A stretch of 29,786 bases of DNA from Actinomortierella ambigua (taxonomy: Eukaryota; Mortierellomycota; Mortierellomycetes; Mortierellales; Mortierellaceae): assembly GCA_016098155.1 (NCBI GenBank), contig JAAAJB010000446.1, forward strand, positions 1 to 29,786, given 5' to 3'. The notes below the pieces were generated by a model that saw only the letters and a list, made by a program, of their open reading frames with translations, was not told the DNA's origin and searched no databases. Made by a program: the position numbers and the translations under genes. Below, one piece after another: positions 9,912 through 19,685 of this stretch; position 1 is the stretch's first letter; the number at the start of each line of letters is the position of its first letter.

Positions 9912-12377
9912 ATGCTGACCAACAACAAGATCGCCGGTACGCCCATCCACTCTTTTACTTGATGTCTCGTGATACAGGAACCACTCTCTTCGTTAGGACA
10001 ATAACGCTAACCTGGCGTTGTCACTTGTGTGTCTTTTTTTTTTTTTTTTTTTTTTTTTTCTCCCGCGGTGCCTCCGGGGGGGGTGCGGGGTCCGCTTGTC
10101 CCNNNNNNNNNNTTTTTTTCTCTCAGGTGGCTCCGTCGTCGAGATGCAGGTACCACTTCACCTTCCACTCTCAGCATAGCTTGCTCGTTGTCTCGTGCAG
10201 GAACTTTGCCTGTAGACAAGAAAGTTTCTTATCAGCATTATCACAAAACGGAGACTGAAGTTTCTGACTGTTTTTATTTTACGTCTTGATGCATGCATGC
10301 AATTTGTCATTGCGAGTAGGGTGATGAAATGACCCGCATCATCTGGGAGGGCATTAGGGAGAAGGTAAGAGCAGTAGGATGTTTTCACGTCAACAAATGC
10401 TAGCTTGCCTGTTTCGATCGACGCTCCACAGCCGATTGTGTCACGGACAACAGGGAATTGGGGGGAGACCTTTTTCTCACGCGGTGTGTCCATCTTGGCT
10501 CGTCTGTTTCTGCCCTTCTTTTCTAGCTGATCCTGCCTTATGTTGATCTCGACATCCACTATTACGATCTCGGCATGGAGAACCGTGACGCCACGGATGA
10601 TCAGGGTAAGCCAGAAATAGAGAGAGCGGGACAGAAAAGGTTGGCAAAGAGACGGAGGAGGGGGAGCGAGAGGGGGGGGGTAAGGAAGGAGAGAGGAAGG
10701 AGAGAGGGAGGAGGAAGGAGGTAAGGAAGGACACACTTTCTCCTGGTCGCCTCATTGTCCACTTCAGGAGTGAGTGCGATTTGAGTTGTGCCTGTCAAGT
10801 GCCTGGCCGGTAGTACATTATTTGATATTCCCCTCCCTCCCCTCATGATATCCACCCACCTGTCTATCCGATGGCGACAACGAAGCGTGATTTTCAGAGC
10901 CATGCTTCCCCGCAAATATTGATTACAACCTTGCGGGCACTCGAGGAGTGAAACGGCTGTTTGCTCTAACGCTATTCAGCTCTGCAGAGAGCTACTGCCT
11001 GCTCATGGTGCATGGGACACGAGGGGTCATAATGGGAGAGTATAAAACAGGTTTGACCCGTGTTTACTGATCGAGTCACCCCCCCTCCCGTCTTCCTCCC
11101 CTCTTCACTTCATCTACGCTACCTTTGCCCTTCAATAGTCACCGTTGATGCAGCCGAGGCCATCAAGAAGTATAAGGTTGGCATCAAGTGTGCCACTATC
11201 ACCCCTGATGAGGCTCGTGTCGAGGAGTTTAAGCTCAAGCAGATGTGGAAGTCGCCCAACGGAACCATCCGCAACATCCTTGGCGGAACCGTCTTCCGCG
11301 AGCCCATCCTCTGCAAGAACATCCCTCGTATTGTCCCCGGCTGGACACAGCCCATCGTTCTCGGTCGCCATGCCTTTGGTGACCAGTACCGTGCCACCGA
11401 CCTTGTTGTCCCTGGACCCGGCAAGCTCGAGCTTGTCTTCACCCCTGCCGATGGCTCTGAGAAGAAGAGCATGGTCGTCTACGACTTTGAGGGTGCGGGC
11501 GTTGCCATGGCCATGTACAACCACGACGAGGTAACGTTCACCCTCACCCCTCTCTCTACACTTGATTTCATTATCCAAGCGCGCATCCTACATCTAGCGT
11601 CCACCTGGAAGGGCCAAGACTGTCGGATCCGGAAAATTTTCAGCTTCCATACTGATAAAAACCTTCTTCTCCACCTTTTGGCCACACATGTAGTCGATCC
11701 GCGGTTTTGCCCACTCGTGCTTCAAGATGGCACTGGAGAAGAACTACCCTCTGTACATGTCGACGAAGAACACGATTCTGAAGCGGTACGATGGCCGCTT
11801 CAAGGATATCTTTGAGGAGATTTACCAGAGCACATACAAGGCCGAGTTTGAGGCCAAGAAGATCTGGTACGAGCACCGCTTGATCGACGACATGGTGGCA
11901 CAGATGCTCAAGTCCTCGGGCGGCTTTGTCTGGGCCTGCAAGAACTACGATGGTGATGTCCAGTCGGATGTGGTGGCTCAGGGCTACGGTTCCCTCGGCC
12001 TGATGACTTCGGTCTTGTTGACGCCCGATGGTCAGTGCTGCGAGGCCGAGGCTGCCCACGGTACGGTCACCCGTCACTACCGCGAGCACCAGAAGGGCCG
12101 TGAGACGTCGACGAACCCCATTGCGTCGATCTTTGCCTGGACGCGCGGTCTCGAGTTCCGTGCCAAGCTGGACAAGAACGATGCGCTGCTGAACTTTGCA
12201 CAGCAGTTGGAGGCGGTGTGTATCGAGACCATTGAGGGTGGTGCGATGACCAAGGATCTGGCACTGATCTTGCACGGCAAGGAGATGAAGCGTGAGCACT
12301 ATCTCAACACCTTTGAGTTCCTGGATCGCTTGGCCGAGAACCTGGCCAAGAAGCGTGGCCACAAGTCGTCGTTGTAA
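9912..12377 (+). CDS. IDP: NADP-dependent isocitrate dehydrogenase, cytosolic type
   Basis: Oxidatively decarboxylates isocitrate to 2-oxoglutarate while making NADPH, a main reductant for lipid synthesis. Six exons: 9912-9936, 10127-10149, 10320-10364, 10527-10605, 11139-11530 and 11694-12377. They total 1248 nt (415 aa), the usual dimeric eukaryotic length. The N-terminus runs [25 protein letters not shown] with no mitochondrial presequence, as in cytosolic IDH1. Substrate and metal motifs are intact: [22 protein letters not shown] (Arg134 matches human Arg132), [48 protein letters not shown] and [12 protein letters not shown]. The C-terminus KSSL is at best a weak peroxisomal signal. The first three coding exons are tiny (25, 23 and 45 nt), intron 1 contains a sequence gap and intron 4 is unusually long (533 nt). 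Confidence 0.97.
10034..10059. repeat. T26 homopolymer in IDH intron 1
   Basis: Twenty-six T in a row, followed within 20 bases by an 8-G run, GC-rich sequence and the assembly gap. This is hard-to-sequence DNA inside an intron. Confidence 0.9.
10103..10112. other. Assembly gap, 10 N
   Basis: Ten ambiguous bases inside IDH intron 1, between GC-rich DNA and a T run that leads to the acceptor CTCTCAG. A fixed run of 10 N usually marks a gap of unknown size, so the intron length here (190 nt as drawn) is not reliable. No coding sequence is affected. Confidence 0.95.
10606..11138 (+). other. Long intron 4 of the IDH gene with TATA-like element
   Basis: This 533-nt intron is several times longer than the other introns in the window. 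It holds a G/A-rich block (10620-10735) with a 9-G run. Further on, TATAAAA (11041-11047) is followed by a pyrimidine-rich tract up to the acceptor TTCAATAG. Donor GTAAGC and acceptor give correct phase (CAG G|TC ACC). Confidence 0.8.
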
Positions 12378-12712
12378 AGAAAGTCCTCCCCCGCCCCCCG
12401 TCTACCCTATTCTACCCCATGTTATATATTTATACTGCAAATACACAAAAAAAAAAGCTCTAAGAAATCAAGAGAGGGTGTATCATGCCAGATCAAACTC
12501 TGAACGCGCTTTTCACGTACAAATCCTGGACGTAAATATTCATGTGTTCCTCTGCTCCCACCCACATCACACCCTGCAACACCTACAACGACTGGGCATC
12601 CATCTAGGCAGGAACACCTCATCTATTGAACGCCCCGACCTCATCCGACGCGGCCTTTCTGTTTTCTCAGGTTGACCTTTGACCCCATTTTTGGTCCGCT
12701 TCGCATTTCATC
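12378..12712. other. Intergenic, IDH 3' UTR to TRAPPC13 promoter
   Basis: A tandem plus-strand gap of 335 bp. An AT-rich stretch with TTATATATTTATA just after the IDH stop and a 10-A run are plausible 3'-end processing signals. The rest is presumably the next gene's promoter. No extra gene seen. Confidence 0.5.
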
Positions 12713-14039
12713 ATGTCTTCGGCATTAGAGCCGCGCGAGAGCCATCTCATCTCGCTCAAGGTGATGAGGTTGTCACGGCCATCGTTGGTCATGAAACAGG
12801 GCGCCTTTTTTGCCAAGGACCTTCACCTCAAAACTACCACAGCCGCTGCCGCGTCTTCTAGTTTCACGACAGGCTTTGAGCCCAATACAACCTCGATCCT
12901 GACGGATGCGCTATCGGATTTGTCCTTGACCCAACTCGAACGCGTCCATCCTCCATCATCGCTGGCGCAGCCCTACGCCGCCGCTGCCGCCGCTGCCGCT
13001 GCCGCGGCACCCTCGGTTTTAAACACAATGACTAGCCAAGGAGTCGATGGCCTCATAGCCGATGCACCAACAACGACAACAGCAGCGGGAGGAATGCAGG
13101 ACATTGACCTCGACTCATCCTCAACAACAACAGCAGCAGCGACAGGGCAGGCGCCAGAGGAGGTCAACATTGGAGATTTTGGATTATCAGAGCTACTGGC
13201 GTTACCAGCCTCGTTTGGCAACATCTATCTGGGCGAGACGTTCACGTCGTACATTTGTGCCAACAACGAGTCGAGTCATCCGGTGCGCGACGTGATTCTC
13301 AAGGCCGAGCTGCAGACATCGACATTACGGTTCACATTGTCCGATACGTTGGGAAGCTTTCGGCAGCAGCAGCATCAGCATCAGCAGCAGCAAAAAACGA
13401 TGATGTCGACGACCGATCCCAGGTTATCGCCAAACCCTCCTCCAACTTCCTCGTCAATGGTACCGCCCCATTCCCCAACGTCGCCTGGGGGTCACGTCCA
13501 GCTACTGGAATCGGGCAAAACGAACGAGATGATTGTGTCGCACGAGATCAAGGAGCTTGGAATCCACATCTTGGTGTGCTCGGTGCAATACACGACGTTG
13601 GATGGCCAACAAAAGTCGTTCCGCAAGTTTTACAAGTTTCAGGTCATGAATCCGCTGTCGGTCAAGACAAAGGTCAACCAGATCAGTTCATCCTCGGGCA
13701 CACTGACTGTGCCGGCGAATTCCTCGTTGCAGGGCATCATGGGTGGTGGTGGTAGCGGCATGCACGGCGACGGCAATGGCAGCATTAACAACAACAACAA
13801 CAACAGCAACAGTGGTGCTCTCCTCTCGGGACAAAAGACCATGGCGGCGACAGCACAGTCGGGCAAAGTTCTTCTCGAGGCGATGATCCAAAACATGTCC
13901 GGTGTCACGCTGTGGATGGAGCGGATGAAATTTGAGGCCGCTGGAGCGTTCACGGTCGAAGACTTGAATGTGGTGCTGGATGAGTATGGACAACCCATCC
14001 AAAAGCAAAAGATACCCAAGACTGGTTCAGGTCAGGAGC

Positions 14040-14085
<46 letters not shown>

Positions 14086-15145
14086 GAACTCATCGCCACA
14101 TATCCCACTCGCCACCGCTACTACCTCCACAACAACAACGCCCTCATCGTCATTATCAACATCCTCATCACAACCATCATCGTCCAGCGTCGTGAGCATT
14201 TTTGGTGAGCACGACTATTTTGCACCCAATGAAGTCCGACAGTACCTATACCTGTTACAGCCAAGGCCCGGCAAGGAATTGTTGGCCAAGACAACGAACG
14301 TGCTGGGCAAGATGGACATCCTGTGGCGATCACCACTAGGCGAGTCTGGCAGGCTGCAGACGAGCCCTCTAACGCGCCACCCTGCCCCGTTACAAAAGAT
14401 TGCTGTCCAGGTGGTGTACGTGCCAGAGCGGATCCGGCTAGAGGAGATCTTTAGCATCGAGCTCGTCGTTCGAAACCAGTCGCTGGATGGAGGGGCTGGA
14501 GCTGGATCTGGAGCTGGAACCGGGGCAGGAGGAGGAGGAGCAGCAGCAGGAGATCACGCTTCTTCTTTATCATCCACGGCGTCGTCGTCATTGTCTTCCA
14601 CGTTGACCCCGACATCCTCGCCGCCATTGCCACCGCCGGCGGCAGGGTCGACGACCCGGCTGTTTGAGACGGTAGCGGCAGGAGGATCGGCTCTGCCGAC
14701 ACGGCCGGGCGATGTGGTGAGACCTCCGACGGCGGTGTCGCGAGGTCCATCGTTGACACGGATGGACTCTTCGTCGGCGTCAGCGAGCAGCCAAAGGCGA
14801 ATGGATGGACAGGCGCAAGGGGGTAGTGATGTGGCATCATCTTCGTCGTCATCGGTAGCAGCAGCATCTCAAGCCTTGGCGCCACAACAACAACAGCACC
14901 AACCAGGAGCGATGAAGCTCGTGCTAACGGGGATCAAGCAAAAGATGGGATCAGTCCTACTGAGTGGCGCCAACAGTCGGCAGCTGGGCACTGTGTTGCC
15001 CGGAGGCGAGGTGCGAGTGAAGCTGGATTGGTTCCCGTTGACGAGTGGCGTGCAAAAGATTGGTGGGCTCAGGATCGTCGACATTGTCTCGGGGTTCACG
15101 CTAGAGCTAGACCATTTGACTTTTTGCTTTGTTGACCACGCTTGA
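12713..15145 (+). CDS. TRAPPC13: TRAPPC13 homologue (TRAPP complex subunit 13), expanded by low-complexity insertions
   Basis: Subunit of TRAPP, the multi-subunit exchange factor for Rab GTPases in ER-Golgi and Golgi traffic; metazoan TRAPPC13 belongs to TRAPPIII. Single exon, 810 aa against about 417 in human. Conserved blocks appear in the family order: HLISLKVMRLSRPSL (about 11-25), LPASFGNIYLGETFTSYI (163-180), SHEIKELGIHILVCSVQY...RKFYKFQVMNPLSVKTK (about 274-318), LLEAMIQNMSGVTLWMERM, DYFAPNEVRQYLYLLQP (about 500) and LGKMDILWRSPLGESGRLQTS. The C-terminal block is RQLGTVLPGGEVRVKL...GGLRIVDI. Between them lie insertions of poly-Ala, poly-Asn, poly-Gln (16 codons), poly-Ser and Gly/Ala runs, which account for nearly all the extra length. 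The family fold is immunoglobulin-like beta domains. The first ATG after the leader is used. Confidence 0.92.
14039..14086 (+). repeat. (CAA)n poly-Gln tract in TRAPPC13
   Basis: Fifteen CAA codons followed by one CAG encode a pure glutamine run between two conserved blocks. The near-purity of the codon suggests recent slippage, so length may differ between strains. Confidence 0.9.
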
Positions 15146-15371
15146 TGTTGATTTCCCTTTTGCAGCATTTATATGCAACGATAAAAAAGAATGGAACATC
15201 TCCCAAAAAAGAATGTCTTGGTTGGAGGAAGGATATTGTGCACCATATTTATGCATGAACAGTTTTTATGTACAGTATTGGTGGTGCTGAACAGGCCCCA
15301 TGAGAGGAACCTGTTTTTACTACCAATGGAATTGAGTGGCGATGAAGACGTTTTTCTTTCTCTTGCGAATA
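15146..15371. other. Convergent 3' intergenic region
   Basis: TRAPPC13 (plus) and the kelch gene (minus) end towards each other across 226 bp. The short AT-rich stretch must carry both 3' UTRs or overlapping transcripts. Confidence 0.6.
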
Positions 15372-18300
15372 TTATGATAAACCATCGGTGGTGTACTTTG
15401 CAAACCGTGTAAACTCTGTATCCTTCGACACTGTTCCGGAATCCTGCAAGGGCTGTGATGATTGTTGTTGTTGTGATGGTGGTGGTGGTGGTGGCCAATA
15501 GATACCAACGACGTTTTCGTTTCCTCCTTCTCCACTTCCGCTGTCATCTTCGCCATTGTGGCCGTCGACGTCAACATCCCGCATAGCCCTGTGGTCTGTC
15601 CCGCCAGTGTTTTCCCTTGGCGCCTCAAACATGGTCGTCGCCGTTGTCATCCTCATCATGACCGGAAGAGCGCCGGTCGGACTGTGGGGTCCGCGCGCCT
15701 CGTCGGGTACTGGAAAGGCGATGGGTCCATCCTGGATCGCATGTGGTGACCGAGCCTTGACTGGAGAGGACGAAGGCGTCACACCACCACTGCCTGCACC
15801 AACACTACCAACGCTGGTGGCAGCATTAGGAGAGATCACAACCGCCGGTGCCCGCACGTAAGCGGTCGAGGATGCTCTATGGCCTAGCGTCGGCGTTGAT
15901 AATGATGGTGGTGTCTGTGATTGGGGATGAGGATGGGCTGTTGATGGCAAAGAGGACGTTGAGGTGGTTGTCTTGGTTGTGACAAGGGTCGAGTCGCCTG
16001 AGCAATGCTCATCGGTGGATGCAGAGCCTATGTTGGCAGAGCTGGGGGCGGTGGTCGCTATGCCGTGGAGTGCTCTGAGTTGACGCTCTTGCTCTGTTTG
16101 TAGACGCGCCAATGTCCGCTGATGCTTCAGGATGTTTTGATTCAGCGATTGAATGTACTCCTCTTGGTGAGTTCTTCGTTCAGCTCGCTTGTCTAGAGCC
16201 TGCCCGTGATACCTTGCCGTCTGCGAAAGTATCGGCTGGATTGGCGGATCATATGGGTCTGTTGTGGCTGGTATTTGAGGTTGTGGCGGTGAGTCAAGAA
16301 AAGGGGTGGACTTGGACGGCCCACTCGTGGGGTATAGTGGGTCGCCATCTCCCAGAAATGGAGGCTGAGACTGATGCCTATCGAGGGCGAATTGCTGAGG
16401 TGAGGATTTGTATGGTTGATGACGACGATGACCGCGACTGTAGTGGTGTGATTGGTGCCGCCTCCTAGGGCTGCGGTGACCGACTGAGACGTCCTCGTTC
16501 CTGGATTCTGATGTGCTCTCACGGCTGCTGGTGCTGCTGCTGGTGCTGCTGGCGCTGTTGCTGCTCCTGAGGCCCCCATCACTGCAGTTGTGGCTCTTTT
16601 CTTCTCGTAACCAATCGGCTCCTCCTCCGCCGCTGCTACTGCCATAGCTGTATGTTGACTCGTTTTGGTCCTGGCTGTGTGGCCTGTGACGCCATTTTAC
16701 TTCCTCATCAGGATTTCCTGCCGTTTTCTGACGGTGCCTCGTGTGTGACATGTCAGTGACTCCTGGTTGGCCATGTTTCCACAGCTGAGGACTTTGAGAG
16801 GGAACCCGACGCGGTCTTGCGGACTTTGGCTCCTCTTCGTCTTCCTCTCTTCCGTTTCTCCCGCTTCTTCCTTTCTCTTGCGGCTCTCGAGCTTTCGCGT
16901 CGGCCACCTCAATCTTGACATCTGAGAAGCTCTCACCTCGTACAGTGGCAGGATCCAGTAGAGATATGGAACCCAGGCGAGTCGTCTTTGGTTTGTCTAC
17001 CGTTGAAGCACCATCATCATCCGCGGTAACGGCGCCGGCTGATACCGGCGGAGGGTTCCTATCAAATAAGGTACACCGAATAGACATAGTACGTCCGCCC
17101 CTGCTTCTCGGTGTGTCAGGGGGTTGTTTTGTTTCTGTCCTTCGCGAGCCCGTCGTTTCGCTATTCGTCAGTTGCCTGTGCAACTTCCTCTTGCGCAGTA
17201 CGAGCCCAGCCATAACAGCCGCTATCAAGATGAGGATGGCGGGGATGGAGCATCCAAGGATGATGCCGAGGTTAGGGTTTCTGTCGTTTGGATCTTCTGT
17301 GTGGTTCGCGACTGATGACGGTGGTTGGAACGCATTTTGCCACTGCCGTTCGCGCATGTTGTACACCCCCGTGACGTTCAAAGGAGAAATGAGACTAGTC
17401 GCCGTTTTTCCTGGTCAGGGAGAGAGAGAGAGAGATAGAGAGAGAGGGTGAGACAAAGATGACAGTAACAGGAACCCCCCCTGCTCCCTTGCTTGTTACG
17501 AGAGTTAAATGGGCAACCCATTATCTGAGTACACTACCTCCCCACACAACAAACATGTCGCCTGAGGTTGCGCATGCCGGATACTCTCGTGCATATACTG
17601 GCCCTCCAGGGGCGCCGGTGGTCCATGTCAGGGTGGCGGTGTCTAAAAAGTGAATCTCCCCTTTGGATCGCACGCCGCCGAACAAGACCATGACCTTTCC
17701 TCCGTACGCTAATTGTTGTTTGTGTGATTATTGCATTCAAGGTTAGTGGTGTGTGGGAAGAAGGCCAGCGCAAGGGCCTTGTTTTTGTCCATTGCAATAT
17801 GTATCAAATGTACATTACCTGGGACCATACGGTGACGATACACTGGACCAGGCAAGTCACCTTGCACAGCCTAAGCGAGAGAAAGAGAAAGCGAGGCGGA
17901 GGGAAGGAGGGAGAAAAGAAACAATAGGCAACAGAGGTTGTTAACGACGGTGCAGAAGAATGACAGGCAAGTATCATCAATAGTCAAACAAGACGGGCAA
18001 TATCTCGGAAGAGCTTTAGTCACACATACAGGTACAGACCACCCTTTCCCTGGTTGATACTCATAGAGGACACTTGACTCGGTATTGTTTTCTTTGAGAC
18101 CTCCATAGACCAAGACACTCTTGCGCAACGTGCTCCACACAGCTGAAAAGCCCTTATTGCCAATCAGGTCTGGATGCATGTCGGCCTTATTGACCGAGTT
18201 GTCGAGTGGATTGTAGACCAGCATGGACGGTGTCGAGTCATTGTACCGGTTGGGTGCATACATGAGTCCAGTCTCCGGATCTGTCACCGCATTGCCAGGT

Positions 18301-18794
18301 CCGACCATCATGTACGGGATCGCGCGTTCAATAGTCCAGGCGTCGGTAGCGAACGTGTATCGGAAGACGTTGAGACTGAGGTCAGAAAAGACGATGAACT
18401 GCGACCGGTCGGCAGTCAATGTGCCAACAGATTGATAATCATTGGGTCCGTTGGGCGAGAGCACTTTTACTAAGGGACTATCGACATCCCAAGGCTGGGT
18501 GAGGTCAATCATCAGGAACTGCGACGTTGTAATACTGGTCGTCGTCGTACCACCTTGGATAAAAAGAGCTTGGTCCTCGATGAACGTCGTCGTCATGCAG
18601 CAGACTGGCATATACGTTGCTCCAAGCCCTGAACTAGACTGTGACATAGCCTGGACAGTGGAAGCAAGATGCAAGACAGCCAGTAGATATCCATAAAGGA
18701 TCGAAGCAAGCAGTGCTAGCCGTGAGTGGAGGATGACGGGTAAGCAAGCGGACCATCCCAGCCAAAGGTCGTCCATTGGCATGGGGTGGTGCAT
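15372..18794 (-). CDS. Kelch-propeller single-pass membrane protein with long disordered cytoplasmic tail
   Basis: Four minus-strand exons: 18794-18030, 17870-17819, 17708-17538 and 17410-15372. They total 3027 nt (1008 aa) and phases close exactly. The N-terminus has a charged/Pro start and a hydrophobic segment ending in ASTVQA, a plausible signal peptide. Residues about 55-355 form kelch-type beta-propeller blades with ALFIQGG, VLVYGG, VMVLFGG...IHFLDTATLTWT and MFVVWGG. A Thr/Asn-rich linker leads to a transmembrane helix (about 377-401, LGIILGCSIPAILILIAAV), followed by RKRK. The remaining ~600 residues are Ser/Pro/Arg-rich and disordered, with a likely coiled coil near 725-770 (HQEEYIQSLNQNILKHQRTL). 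Predicted topology is propeller outside, tail inside. Similar architectures recur in Mortierella genomes; function unknown, a cell-surface sensor or adhesion role is inference. ATGs at residues 1, 5 and 7 are all possible starts. Confidence 0.88.
17419..17447. repeat. GA microsatellite in kelch gene intron 3
   Basis: GA dinucleotide run (CT on the coding strand) just upstream of the exon 4 acceptor, serving as or next to the pyrimidine tract. Confidence 0.8.
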
Positions 18795-19685
18795 AGAGGG
18801 TGAGGAGGGGAAAAGGGAGTGTATTCAGAGGTGGTGAAGGAGGGACTTTGAGGTAAACAGTTTTAGAGTTTTTGTCCGTCCATGTGTCTAACAGCGAAAA
18901 AGGATCTGGTCATCGAAGGAGAGAAGGAGGTGATGGGGGAGAGTGACGGTGTAGTGAGAGAAAGAGATGAGAAATGGTTACAAAGGAAGAAAAAGGCACT
19001 AGTGACAGGAGAAGAGTCTGGACGAAAGGCTGATGCCTCATCAAAAGTGGTTTAGCAATTTCCGTTCTCCCCACAACACAGTAATCGCACACAACAGAGC
19101 GCAGAAAGAGGGGGTAAGCTCTCACGCTCCCGTTACTCTAAATTCTAGCTGACAAGTATGCACGGCGCGTTATTGCCCTGGAGAGAAAGGGGTGGGGGGT
19201 GGGGTGGAGGGAAGCTTTATTCTCCTTTATCTGACTATCCTTGACATGACTTGGGTTGTATATTTTACGCTCCCACACACAAATGCGCTCTCACGTCAAA
19301 GAAGAGTCGACAAAAGATCGCCCTTTCGCCACTCACCCCACCCACTACACTTCGTGGCGTTACATAAACCCTCTGGTAGGCTCTCGCTCGCGTGCAGGCT
19401 GTTGAAACGCACAGGGTGTGGTGACGTGACACGATAGGTCTGCGTCAATGATAAACCATTAAATTTCCAATCGATTGTAGCTCATAGCGTCAAAGACATT
19501 TGACATGGACCATACTCAACTCGGTCTCCCCGAGGAGTACATCACAATTATGAATTATGTTTCGAAGCAGGCCTAATTCATTTTAGATCGCGCTGACGTT
19601 CTGGTTACTGTACAAAGAAAAATAGATACAAAGATAATGAAAGAAAAGCTGGTGCGCTACAGGGCGTGATTTTTTTTTGTTTGTT
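18795..19685. other. Intergenic, LRR gene 3' end to kelch gene promoter
   Basis: 891 bp between two leftward genes. The part next to the kelch start (18800-19020) is purine-rich, i.e. pyrimidine-rich on the transcribed strand, typical of fungal promoters and 5' UTRs here. The open frames are short and without recognisable motifs. Confidence 0.5.

Noticed and set aside
11640..12362. 240-codon minus-strand frame opposite IDH exon 6
   Set aside because: Shadow of the strongly conserved IDH coding sequence.
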